Source: Amoebophrya sp. AT5.2 (lineage: Eukaryota; Sar; Dinophyceae; Syndiniales; Amoebophryaceae). Taken from it: a stretch of 12,523 nucleotides of DNA. Of the stretch, positions 1 through 9,810 are shown in pieces. Within the stretch, counting starts at the first letter, position 1. Each line of letters opens with the position of its first letter. Location of the stretch: the NCBI GenBank assembly GCA_005223375.1, contig RXOD01005779.1, positions 1 to 12,523 of the forward strand. Direction: 5' to 3'. Both the position numbers and the translations under genes were made by a program. Below the pieces are notes generated by a model. It was not told where the DNA came from and searched no databases. It worked only from the letters and a program-made list of their open reading frames with translations.

Positions 1-102
1 CCGTTGATTCCGCCCGAAACGCGCCGCGGCAGTCTGCTCCCTTACGAGATGCCGTTGATTCCGCCCGAAACGCGCCGCGGCAGTCTGCTCCCCTACGATC
101 CT
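1..102 (+). repeat. Two tandem copies of a 51-bp coding repeat (17 residues)
   Basis: Copy 1 is 1-51 and copy 2 is 52-102. They agree over the first 47 bases except one synonymous change near position 42, then diverge. Each encodes PLIPPETRRGSLLPY plus two variable residues. The array touches the left edge of the window, so more copies may lie upstream; a copy-number error at an assembly edge is also possible. Confidence 0.9.
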
Positions 103-3100
103 TTGCAAGATGGCGGCTCCTTGCCGCCCGGAGCAACCGCGCCACCGGGGGGCTTCGTCCCGGATCCGGCGGGGGGCTTGGTCGTTCGCGGTAGTATTGT
201 GAATCCAGCAGGTGGAGCAGCGGGAGTTGCTGCGAACGGCTTCGCACCTCCGCCGGGATTTTATCCGCAGCCACCCAATACAGCCGGATGGCCACTTCAC
301 ATGCAGCCGTCGGCGCCGCGCCTGAGCATTCCGCCGCTTCCGGGAGTGGTACCAGCGGGAAGTGGGCTGCCGCCGCAGCCAGGCATGATGGGAGCTCCTT
401 CTCCTGGGCACCCAGGATTACCGCCTGGAGTGACCGCGGTTGGAGGAGGCGCTCCGCCTCCTGCTGCCACGCTTCCGTGGGGTGCGCCACCGGGGACGCC
501 GTTTTTAGCAACGACGCCTGCGCAGCAAGCTGGGATGGCGCCTACTCCATGGTCACCCGCAGCAGCCGCGCCGGGCGCATGGGGTCTGCACCCGCCGCCA
601 ACAGTCCCGCCACCGCCGATCGTCGGAAGTATTCGTTTGATTTTGATTTTTTGGATGTGCTTTTTGACAGAGTCAACGAACCTATCATGACGTCGGACTG
701 CGTTGGATAACTTTCTTCAAACTGACAGGCGGCGACTCTCCGAAAACGCCGCCAGTGCCCACCGCAAGCCCCTACCCGGGCGCTCGCCTCGGCCCGCCGA
801 AACGGAAGACGCTTTCGAGTTGGTGGAATGATGACGAGGACGTTGCCCCAGCACCAGTTTCTAGTGCCAGTCCTTACGTGCGTTCGCTTTTGACACCCGA
901 TGGAGCAGGGCTCCCGCCGACCCTGCCGCCGTCGACCCCGCTGGCAATCCAGCATACCAACCTGGCGGTAAGCTTTTACTGACGTGACTACATCGCCTTC
1001 ACCGCCTTGGCCTTCCTTTGATGTCCAGCTTCAGCAGCTTATGATTACCGTTCTTCTACTTCGCCACCCCCACTTCTTTATTACGATCACAACTCTACTC
1101 AGTCTCAGCCGCATCCCGCACCCGCAGTGCAAGCCTGGCCGCTGGCTCCGGCGCCGGCGGGGACAGCTGTCGCCGGCGGCAGCAGCCATGATCACCAGCA
1201 GCCGCTGCAGCTTTCCGGAACCGGATCGGCGGGAGTAGGCGTGAATGAGCCAACATTTCATCCGGACGACGGAGCTTACCAGGATATCCCGCTGTCCGAC
1301 GAGGATGCTTTCGGACTCCTCGAGGAAGACGAAGAGGACGATGATCAGGAGCATGCGCCGCCGCAGGGTGAATTATGGGGCGATGACGTTGAGAACGGTC
1401 TGGCTCCTGCGCAAGGTTTCGACCGCCCTCTACCCCTACCTCTGGCGCACCCGCCTGAAGCCCTCGACGGAACCGCTGGCGCAGCTCCCCCTGCTGATGC
1501 CCCCAATGTGAGTGCTAGCGACCGACTTCGCCGCCAGCTACGGCATACCTCGCGCAGGGCGTGGTCGCATGGAGAGGATGATGAGGGTGCAAGAAGCGAC
1601 GGCGACGGGTCTTCTACTTCGCAGCAGGAATCGTTTGGGAGTCCGCGGGAGCACGAGGTGGTGGGCGAAGAGGCGGAGAGTGTGCGGAGTGCTCGTGCTG
1701 GTTCTCCCCCACGAAGCACATTGTTCGAGGACGACTCCGAGTTTATGCCGCTGCCGCAGATGTCCTACAAACTTCCACACGTCGGAGCTCCAGCGGGGGC
1801 AAGTACAGAGGACCCGCGGTACGTCCATGTGAACGTTGATCATGGACTGCCCTCTTCCTCGTCCGCGGCGGGACGAGCGCGCCACCCGGTCGAGATCGAA
1901 GTAGTCAACAAGGAGGCCGCGGAGGGCGATGAGCAGGAGCCGTTGGAGCAGGGATTGCGGGATGAAATGATCAGTGCGTTCCTTGGCCGACGCCGCGGTC
2001 CGGCCAGTGGTGCTGCAGCAGTTGCAAGGGCTGCGGGAACTGGCGCTGCGGGTGCTGACGGTACCGGGGGCGATGAGCAGGAGGACATCGGGCCGGAGGG
2101 TGAAGCTGCAGCAGGGACGAGCGGAAGTTTGGTCTACTCGAAGAGCACAGCTTCATCATCGCCTGAGGGAACAAGGTCGCAACACGCCTTCGACGTCGAC
2201 GAATTGGAGGCCGAGGGGGTTGTGTTTTCTGACGGGGAAGAACATCGGGGCGAGAGAGAGGAGGATGATGAACAAGAAGCACGTCTCTCGGGAGGGGCGG
2301 CGCCTGCTCGTCGCGTCTCCGAAGGCGCGTCTTCGCACGAGACATTAGAGCCGCCCAGTTCTTCATTCCGCCTCGACCATGGGCAAAACGTGGGGGGAGC
2401 TGCGCATGGAAAGGAGAGTGCGGACCCAGGAGCAGCAGTTGCAGGACAAGGAGCATGGAGGGACTGGGACCAAGAGCAAGAACTCCGAGGAGAAGGAAGC
2501 CAGCTGACCGATTACCTGCCAGGACGGGGATCGAGGGAGGACGACGGAGGACGTATTGCACAAAAATATCACCGGGACGGTACGATGGGTGGGTGGGTCG
2601 AGCGATACGATGGGTGGGTCGCAGACACCCATTCTGGAGTGGGTGTGGATTGGGAGATCGCAGACCACGAGGATCCGCACGACCCGCCGGTAGAAGAGTT
2701 CGAAGGCGAGCCGGGAACAAATGCTGGTCGTGGGCCGCCCACGCAAGCACGCATCGTTTCGAACCCATTTGAGTCGGCGGGTGACGCAGGGGAAGATGAG
2801 TTCTTCATCCCATCTTCGAGTGAGATCGATTCAGATGACGAGGAAGAAGTCATCGAGGCGTCCGACGACGAGACACACGCACAGCCGGCGCCGTCCCAAA
2901 ACCAGTCGCTTTCGCGATTTTTTGACCTGTCGCAGCTAGATGCGGCCGGCAGTTCCACGACCAGGTCTCCTCCAGAAACAAGTCCAATCAATGACACTGT
3001 CGCCGGAATAAGAAGGGCGTCGCGCAACAAAGGCAATATTTTCAGGCTGGAGGGCGACAACGTGCTCTCGGTCATGGAGTGAGTTGCCGATCATTGTTTT

Positions 3101-3798
3101 TTCGTTTTATTGTACGTTTCACTTTCTTCATCATTGGCCACGCCAGACGAGGATCGAAGGCCTCTGTCTTTAGTCAAGGTTCAATCCAGCAGGAATACAG
3201 TAACTAACAGCCTTTCATCGTCGAATTCACAGTCACAGATGCGCCCCCGTGGTTTTAGAAACATTTGTCTGATTACTTACGCTTCCTCAGGGAGGCTACC
3301 CGTTCCCGTACTGACGCTACTTCATAATTACGTCTCATTTGCTCACTCAGAGAAGAGATGATGAGCCAGAACCTGACTCCATGCATTGAATTTTTTCAGA
3401 CCGCACCAGCTACAGGCCGACTTGATGGAGCCGGAGAAGCTCATGAATGGTAGTATTGCGGCGTACTTTCTTTTTGTTTGCGACACGCTTAAGGAAACGA
3501 CTGACAAACTTCACCCCCGAGAGCCACAGAAAATGTCTGCAGAACCGTACAGGAACACTGCGGCCAGCACGAGCTCCACACGACTAGTATATCGCCGAAA
3601 GCAGGCGGAGGTTTTCGTTTTTCCGCACGTGTCCTAAAATCCATGAAGCAGGGGCGGCAACTCAAGCAAGCAAGCAAGCTCTTGCTGCAGCAGTGGATTA
3701 CTAGTGGTGCTTCAGGCACGGATGAGAGAAGACCGCGGTGGAAGAAAACTTGGAACTTCGACCATATTGATTCATTTGGAAGTACTTATTTGTCGTAG
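1..3798 (+). CDS. Large disordered Pro/Gly-rich then acidic protein of unknown function; 5' partial, multi-exon
   Basis: I do not recognise this protein. The reading frame is open at base 1, so the start lies upstream. Proposed exons: 1-628, 729-967, 1103-3078, 3239-3251, 3291-3307, 3400-3449, 3530-3798 (TAG at 3796-3798); with these the sum is in frame, about 1063 residues. The first exons are Pro/Gly/Ala-rich and begin with two copies of a 17-residue repeat. The long third exon is Ser/Glu/Asp-rich with acidic runs (EEDEEDDD; SDDEEEVIEASDDE) and one aromatic patch (GGWVERYDGWVAD) near 2590-2625. The last exon is basic (Lys/Arg-rich). Introns 629-728 (phase 1) and 968-1102 (phase 0) are GT-AG; translation of 1022-1102 also looks protein-like, so the 1103 acceptor may be wrong. 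An in-frame TGA at 3080-3082 overlaps a GTGAGT donor at 3079, so the protein could instead end there. Exons up to 3078 are fairly secure; the small-exon tail is inference from phase. Confidence 0.6.
3079..3529 (+). other. Proposed cluster of short introns and micro-exons at the 3' end of the first gene
   Basis: Donors at 3079 (GTGAGT), 3252 (GTTTTA), 3308 (GTACTG) and 3450 (GTAGTA) pair with acceptors ending at 3238 (or 3232), 3290 (CTTCCTCAG), 3399 (TTTTTTCAG) and 3529 (GCCACAG). Only one combination of phases joins them into an open frame; the junction peptides read GGYPFPPHQLQ and EKLMNENVC and run on to a stop at 3796. The exons would be 13, 17 and 50 bp, and the 3252-3290 intron only 39 bp, which is short. 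An alternative exon at 3147-3178 was tried but its phase does not fit the downstream exons. Confidence 0.4.
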
Positions 3799-4064
3799 CT
3801 CAATTATTGATGCGAACACCAGACGGAAGATACGATAGGACGCATCGAATCACTTTCCGCGTCAGCAGGCAGCGGCGCATATGATTGAAGTCGTAGCAGG
3901 TACTGAGCGAAGTCGTAGTTGTAACTGAGTTCGTAGAAGAACTGGAACTGGTGACTACATTCATTCGGATTCTCTTTCTCTTTCTACTCACCCATCTAGA
4001 GTGACCACGTGGCGCGCTCGCGCAGCACCATCCCTCGCTCGCGCTCGAGTCGACGTTAATAACC
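3799..4064. other. Intergenic region with 22-bp direct duplication and polypyrimidine tract
   Basis: No gene is visible. 3887-3908 and 3909-3930 are a degenerate 22-bp direct repeat built on GAAGTCGTAG and ACTGAG. 3970-3999 is a pyrimidine-rich run ending in CATCTAG, which looks like a 3' splice acceptor with no obvious donor upstream; it lies 65 bp before the next start codon. Confidence 0.5.
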
Positions 4065-6497
4065 ATGGTCGTTTCTCGCGGCTTCGTCTACTCGTCCAGC
4101 TCTGGTGCTTGGCGTCCCTGCGAGGTCGCGCCGGACCCCGATCCCGATTCCAAGGGCGTTTTCGTTCGCTACAAGAACGCGACTGCAGACGGCCGGGAGG
4201 AAAAGTATGAGAAGTTTCTCACGCCCGCCATGCAGCGCAAGTTACTCAGGCTGCAGGACCCGGAGCCTACGACTGCTTGCCACAAAAATATTGGAGGAGA
4301 TTTTATTGTTGAGCAGTGGGCGGACGCGGACGCATCCGTTGCGACAGTGCAGCGATGGCGATCAAGTTCTTGCGAAATGGAACTGCAGCACGTTGATCCG
4401 ACGACCAATGGCGCCGGGCAAGCTCCTTCTGGATCATCTTCTGGAAGAAAGCGCTCGATGGAAGGGCCAGACACCCCGGCGGTGCACCCGGTCGTCGTGG
4501 ACCCGAAGGATTTTACTTTCAGCGATGTCCCTGTGGTTCGTGCGACCGTGGTCGCCCCCGGGGGCTCGAGCACATCGAGCGGTCGACTGGATGCGGGTGC
4601 GGGACACTCCGCGCCGGCGTCGGGCCGTCCGCTTTCGAACAACCCTAAACCCGGCGAAACCAGAGTCGAAGCGCAGCGGCATTCCTACACGACAATCGTT
4701 CCAGAGGAGGAGGAGGGTGAGCAAAGCGCGACGCAGCAACGAAAGGCGATTACCGGTAATGGACCAGCCGCATCGTCGTCGTCATCGGCCATGATTTCGG
4801 GGCAGCACGGAGATGCAGGAGCTGGATCAAGAAGAGTCCTGGCCGCCCCGCCGCCTGTAGCTGCCCCATCGCCGAGACTGCAAGTCGAGCTGCAACCGCC
4901 CGACGGCCGGATCGGACGCCTCGTTTTAGCTGCGGCTTTCAATCTGGGAGATCCCACGGCGGACATGCTTGAGCGAGTGCGGCAGTGCGCCAACGGTTTC
5001 CAGGTGCACGGCGTTTTGTACAAAATCCGCAACGACCTGAAAAACTACGAAGGAAAAATCGCGACGATCAAGGGAAGGATAGAAGGTGCATTTAAATTTG
5101 TAGGAAAATGTCTAGACAAACATTGACTTCCGTTACAATCCACCGGACTTGAGGACGTTCACGTTCAACTCGAAAACGCATATGAAGATTTGAGTAATTT
5201 TCTTTGCAGGCACTGCTCCACCACGTCCTCCCGAGCAAGCAGCGATCTCGCCAATCGGTCAGCCGCCCAATACCGCCGCGAGCCTATTCAAGCTGCCAGG
5301 AAGCACAGTGAGTCTCAGCAAGACCCCAAGTACTGCCGCTGCTCTCGGCGTCGGAGCGTTCCGTAGGGGGGTCAGCAGCGACAAAATTACCCAGAACAAG
5401 AGCGCGTCCAAGGCAGCAACGTTGCACCAGCAGGCGCTCACGCCCGACGACGTGAAAGCGGTGATTCGCGACGCCAACCGCACCTTGTGGCAGATGGCCA
5501 GCCTGAAACACCGGCTAGAGACCTGCCGGCAGCAGATTGCGGCGAGATTTCCCAACAACTACCCGACGCTCCTCGCCCAGGAAGTAGACGCGATACAGTC
5601 CGCGCTGGAGTACAACCTGGAGCGCTGCAAGGCTTGCAAACTCTCCGTCGCTGCGCAGGGGCTCGCGATCTTGCCCAAAAAAGTCGTCTCGACCATGACA
5701 TCAGAGTGTGCTCCTGGGGAGAATTTTCTTCTTCAACAGCACTCTGGGAACAACAGCAGTTCCAGTTCCACGGCGCTCTCCCCACTGACGCCTGCCACGC
5801 TGTCGGGCATCCGGGACCTGACGATCCATCTGTGCCCAAACCCAAGCAGCAATTTTCCGATTTTCGTGCCGGAGGCGAACATCGAGGCGCGGGGAAAGCG
5901 GTCGAGTTTTGAGGTCTTCTTTCAGAGTAAGGAGACGCCGGTCGCTTTTTTGAGGCAGGAGACGCTGCTGAACGCGAGGGACGTTCCCGTCTACCGACTC
6001 TTCTCGGGCATCGACGAGGACCAGAAATACCCCTACCACTGCAAATTCCTCACCACGAACGGCGAGGGGGAAGCGCACAGCGTACTTTTTCTAAACATAC
6101 GAGACCGCTCCTCAACCATAATTAATATTCCAAGAGTGATATTTTTATAGGTTTTCAACATAGGATTCCATTTTTATTAAGCTTTTTCTTTTTGTTTTTG
6201 CGGTGGGTACAACTTCGCCCACGCGGGGGTGGTCGACACTGAACTAAACAACAACACCAGGTTCTCATAGTCGCTTTCGACTACTTGGAGCTGGCTGGCG
6301 GGTCGGAAATAACGACGGGGAAGTTTGGGGAAGCTTACAACATGTTCGGGGAAACGGTCGCGGAACTCATAGCCGAAACGCCAAAGTTGGTGCGCTGCAA
6401 AGTTGCTCAAGACAAAGCGCACTACGACGCCGGATTGTTGCTTTTAGCAGCCGTGCTGATCGCGGGAGCTATGCCCAAGAATAGAGGTCACGCTTGA
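4065..6497 (+). CDS. Unrecognised three-exon protein, about 709 residues, with helical middle and hydrophobic C-terminus
   Basis: Exons 4065-5085, 5210-6081 and 6261-6497 join in frame (phase 1 then phase 0; 2130 nt, TGA end). The ATG at 4065 sits in AACCATGG, a strong initiation context. I do not recognise the family. Residues 1-60 (GFVYSSSSGAWRPCEV, GVFVRYKN, EKYEKFL) look like a small beta-barrel of Tudor/Agenet style, but this is only resemblance. Residues about 100-275 are Ser/Ala/Pro-rich and disordered, followed by a helical stretch to 340. Residues 417-498 are strongly helical (LTPDDVKAVIRDANRTLW; Cys pairs in LERCKACK). Residues about 540-660 look like a folded mixed domain spanning the last splice junction. 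The C-terminus carries AGLLLLAAVLIAGAM followed by PKNRGHA, a possible tail anchor. The exon 2/exon 3 join is chosen because it keeps the frame; reading through instead ends at 6148-6150. Confidence 0.65.
5086..5209 (+). other. Intron 1 of the unrecognised 709-residue gene
   Basis: GTGCAT donor, TTTTCTTTGCAG acceptor, 124 bp, phase 1. Splicing rebuilds a Gly codon (G+GC) and removes the TGA at 5124. The intron is AT-rich compared with both exons. Confidence 0.75.
6082..6260 (+). other. Intron 2 of the unrecognised 709-residue gene
   Basis: GTACTT donor and AACACCAG acceptor, 179 bp, phase 0. It has several TTTTT runs and possible branch sites (CTGAAC, CTAAAC) just before the acceptor. A nearer acceptor, TTTTTATAG ending at 6150, would add only nine codons before a stop, so the 6260 acceptor is preferred. 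Confidence 0.55.
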
Positions 6498-6920
6498 AGA
6501 AGTAGAAGTGGACGATCAAGCAGCCAGCTGTCTGTGTACGAGACACTTTACTTGAGACATGGAAGAAAAAGGATATTTATGCTGCATGATTGCTGATTTT
6601 TCCTGCGCCAGAGGCAGTGCAACTGATACTGAACTCCCGGCACCGACGAGCACTCACTCGAAAAAGAAAACCGACGAGAGCGCCAAGAACCACTATGACG
6701 GGTGAAGGCCAGAGTTTTGTTAGAGGTAAAGGAGGCCACGAAGGAGCAGGACGAGAGTCGCCTTAGCCTTAGGAACAAACAGAACGTTCCTACGTCGTAG
6801 CATAAGCCGCATGATCCTGAAAGAGAAAGAATATCCTATCGCAGTAAAGTTTGAGCTTCCTTGTGATTGTGATCCACTGGGACGCCGTTGACGGCGCCAA
6901 AGCCAACCGCGCAGCAGAGA
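6498..6920. other. Intergenic region before the sideroflexin gene
   Basis: This must hold the 3' UTR of the upstream gene and the 5' UTR/promoter of sideroflexin. I see no convincing ORF, TATA box or RNA gene. An AG preceded by CAACCGCGC sits 7 bp before the ATG. Confidence 0.5.
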
Positions 6921-8547
6921 ATGAGTAAGATGCATACTTTTTCTGGAGTGGGGCGGCGGGTCGTTGCGCGTCGGCCCGCGCATTTGCGCGCTACGGATCG
7001 CCTCATGATGACCCACGGTCCCGTTCATTTTTCGTTTTGGACGCCAGCGGTGCAGCGCTCGTTCGGCTCATTTTCATCCGGCGGCAGCACATCCTCCTCG
7101 ACGCACGGAAAAGCATGGCAGGAATACGATCGCCAAAAGGCCGAGGATTTCTCAACCGCGGGGAGAAAAAGTGCGCCCTATTTCGCTGCAGCAGCGGCAG
7201 CCGTCTGCACTAGTGCGTTGCTCGGGGGCGGGACGGTTTGCGCGTCTGAAGGAGTCGTCCCTTACCACCCTGATAAAGAAGCGAGGTACAACTAAAAAGT
7301 ACAACTATGTATACATAGGACTTTCGTATTCGAATTCATTATTATTTAATTTAAGTTCAAGTCCTTGTGCTTCTAGTTTCTGGAATAAGTACAAGGAAGT
7401 GCAAGTGGTCGAAGCCCGTGACCGTGTGAGCGCGGGACGGGTAGCAGTTGAGCGTTCATCTCGGTGAGAAGGAGAACCACGGCATAGCCTACAAGAACTT
7501 CCCAGGTACGGCGAATCGTATTCCGGGCGGGTTCTCGGCATGCGTGAGCTGATCGACCCGCGGCTTCTGCTGACCACCGAGCGTGAGTTGCGCGACTCGT
7601 TATCACTCTTGAGCACCTGGTCTGCCAAAAAGACCTACAATGACGAGGAAAACAACGCTTTCTGGGAAGCGAAGAAAATCGTGAAGAGCATGGTGCACCC
7701 GGTCACGCAGGAAGTCATGTTCATGCCAGGTATTTGTTGATTTGCTGATCGAAATCGGATTGGAAGATGAACTACAATTTATTGTTGTTTCAAATGCTGG
7801 GAGGAGGAGGGTACATCTACATCTATCATCTACCATGACGGTACAGGTCGCATGTCTGCTTTCGTCCCTGTGAACACTCCGACGGCGGTGGGCATGCTTC
7901 TCCACGGCCCCACTTCGCCCGCGGCGGCCGCCTTCTGGCAGTTCGCGAACCAGACGGGCAACGCGATCACGAACTACGTGAATCGCAGCGGCGCCACCGT
8001 CGACACGAATCAGCTGGCTGCGTCTTTCGCGTCCGCCTGCTCGGTTTCCGTCCTCGTCGCGCTGAGCATGGGCCGCTTGGTCGCGCGGACCCCGATGCTG
8101 CGGTCTCTCGGGCTCTTCGTGCCCTACGTGTCGGTGTGCATGGCGAGCGCGGCGAACCTCTTCCTCACGCGGCAGCAGGAGTGGCGCGAGGGCGTGCCGG
8201 TGGTGGACGAAGACGGCAACTACCTGGGGAAATCCGCGAAGGCCGGCTTTCAGGGCGTGTACCAGACGGTCACCACCCGGGGGTTCGTCACGCCGCTCCC
8301 GATCCTGGTGCTGCCGCCGCTTTTGATCATGGGACTGCGGAACTTCGTGGCGAGTCGCGCGCTCCTGCTCACAGCGGAGATCTCGACGATCATCGGCTGC
8401 ATGTACTACTTTCTGCCGTTCACGCTGGCGCTGCAGCCCCAGAAAATGACGCTGAACCCGAAAGACCTGGAGCCTGAGTTCCACGACCTCCGCGACAAAA
8501 AAACCGGGCAGCCGATCACGGCGGTGTACGCGAACAAGGGGCTGTGA
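6921..8547 (+). CDS. Sideroflexin family mitochondrial inner-membrane transporter (SFXN), complete
   Basis: Exons 6921-7285, 7506-7729 and 7847-8547 join in frame into about 429 residues. Family evidence: RYGESYSGRVLG and DPRLLLTTERELRDSL (residues 122-150), AKKIVKSMVHPVTQE, PGRMSAFVPVN (196-205), NRSGATVDTNQLAAS, the LFVPYVSVCMASAANLF membrane segment, VVDEDGNYLGKSAKA, and the hallmark C-terminus YANKGL. Sideroflexins carry amino acids such as serine across the mitochondrial inner membrane in animals and link to one-carbon metabolism; several membrane helices are visible. Residues 1-121 are extra compared with the roughly 320-residue animal proteins: an Arg-rich presequence (GRRVVARRPAHLR), then an Ala-rich hydrophobic segment at 86-108 (YFAAAAAAVCTSALLGGG). 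The ATG at 6921 (GAGAATGAG) is the first in frame; 6930 and 7005 are alternatives. No subfamily is assigned. Confidence 0.93.
7286..7505 (+). other. Intron 1 of the sideroflexin gene
   Basis: 220 bp, GTACAA donor, TTCCCAG acceptor, phase 2; the join restores an Arg codon (AG+G) giving HPDKEARYGESYSG. The hexamer AGGTAC occurs exactly across both splice junctions. The 5' half is AT-rich with the palindrome TATGTATACATA and a foldback at 7317-7365; the 3' half is GC-richer. Confidence 0.85.
7730..7846 (+). other. Intron 2 of the sideroflexin gene
   Basis: 117 bp, GTATTT donor and GGTACAG acceptor, phase 1. The join gives MPGRMSAFVPVN, which matches the conserved family motif and so fixes the boundaries. 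CAGGT occurs at both junctions. Confidence 0.92.
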
Positions 8548-9493
8548 TCGATGAAGAAGCGATGCGAGCGGTGATTTGCTGCTGCCTCCTTTGATGCACG
8601 AGTGAAGTTATCGATTTCGGATTTAACATTTACTTTGAGCAGGAGCGGAAGCTACTGCTGCACGCGTGACGTGAAAGTCATACGCGGCAGTTCGAACTTT
8701 CCAGGAACACAGAACGAGTACTTACGAAATCAGAGTCTCCTGTACAGTGTAGAAAAATATCGCGAGCAAGAAACTAAAACGGGTACCATAGGTACGGAAA
8801 CGTGTGAATGTCATCGTCAACATCGCCACTTTTGCTTTTCTAGGCCCGAAATAACCTCCATAGCAGTTTGATTTATGGTTCCAGGGTTTTGATTTTTTGC
8901 CCAGCGAAAAAGAAGTCGGCGTCTTTTTGTTTCTGCGAACCGGCATCATCACCAAAAAATATAAGCGGTCCTTGAATCAATGCACTTGCACGAGTAAATG
9001 TGTCGGTCAATGGTCACCGTGGTAGAGCCCCGCTTTTTGTACAGGCGGCAGAGAGAGTGTGAGGCCGTTTCCCGCGCCACCGCCTCTGTAGCGGAATCAA
9101 ATGCATTTATCAGCGTGGCTGAAATTGCTTGAGCAGGGCTCCCCGGCTACCCCGACCTCACGCTACCCTTCCACCCAAGAGAAAGCCACGTCTTCGATAC
9201 TCAACGATACACGGTTCTTTGTTTTGGCTTATTTCTCCCTGCAACGTATACGTAGGCGAACTAGAATATAGGCGCTATTGTGATCGCGCTGTGAATATAG
9301 AGAACATTTGAATGCCACGCGAGCCAAAAGAACAGAAAATCTACGATGAACAATTAGCATGAGGGGCCATAGTAGTAGAGCTCAGCTGGTTCTTGCTCTT
9401 GGAAGATGAACATGGACCCACGCTGCACTTGCTGGAGGCTTCTTGTTTCGCAGCTATTCTTATACTGATCTTGAGGTCGACGATTGAAGAAAA
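8548..9493. other. Long intergenic stretch with no supported gene
   Basis: Composition is mixed and no frame holds convincing protein. An open stretch at 8602-8871 (+) and another at 8722-8955 (-) lack family motifs. No tRNA could be built around the GTTCGAACT near 8690, since no A box precedes it. The sideroflexin 3' UTR must lie at the left end. Confidence 0.5.
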
Positions 9494-9810
9494 ATGAGAT
9501 CACCTCGTGCAGGACAAGCTAGTATTGCAGCAGCTGTACCTGGAGCTAATGGCACAGCTACACAAATGACAATTGGCGCCAGTGCTACCGTGATAGCAAA
9601 TCTTCAGTCGGTTAAAATACTTTACAACAGTGACAGATCTTGGTCTTGATCATTACAGCTAGCGGTCATGCCCGAAATGTTGGATCCGGAAGTAGCACTG
9701 TACTGCCTCGTGTCGTGACAGATCCGAAACACGATACTCACAAACACAATAACAACGGCTGGGGTCGTCCCTACTTAGATACAATCCCGGATGCCGAGGA
9801 AATGGCTTAA
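9494..9810 (+). CDS. Candidate small two-exon gene, about 79 residues, unknown
   Basis: An ATG at 9494 opens a frame that can splice from 9581 (GTGCTA donor at 9582) to 9659 (CATTACAG acceptor), giving 88 + 152 = 240 nt in frame and ending at TAA 9808-9810. The second exon reads in a protein-like manner (NVGSGSSTVLPRVVTDPK; WGRPYLDTIPDAEEMA). No family is recognised. Codon use is less GC-rich than in the neighbours. It might be the 3' end of a larger gene, a decayed gene, or chance; the support is only phase agreement and composition. Confidence 0.28.

Noticed and set aside
3354..3377. Possible C/D snoRNA (ATGATGA followed by CTGA) in a short intron of the first gene
   Set aside because: The boxes are only about 9 nt apart and no second pair lies at suitable distance.
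7004..7010. C-box-like ATGATGA
   Set aside because: It lies in sideroflexin coding sequence and has no D box at a suitable distance.
7603..8484. Antisense open frame of 293 codons opposite sideroflexin
   Set aside because: The sense frame has clear sideroflexin motifs, and the antisense frame crosses intron 2; its Arg/His-rich translation is typical of a shadow frame.
8683..8700. tRNA T-loop-like GTTCGAACT
   Set aside because: No upstream A box, anticodon arm or acceptor stem could be built around it.
9402..9471. Weak C/D-like arrangement (AGATGAA to CTGA, about 65 nt)
   Set aside because: The C box is degenerate and the sequence before CTGA matches no rRNA segment I know.
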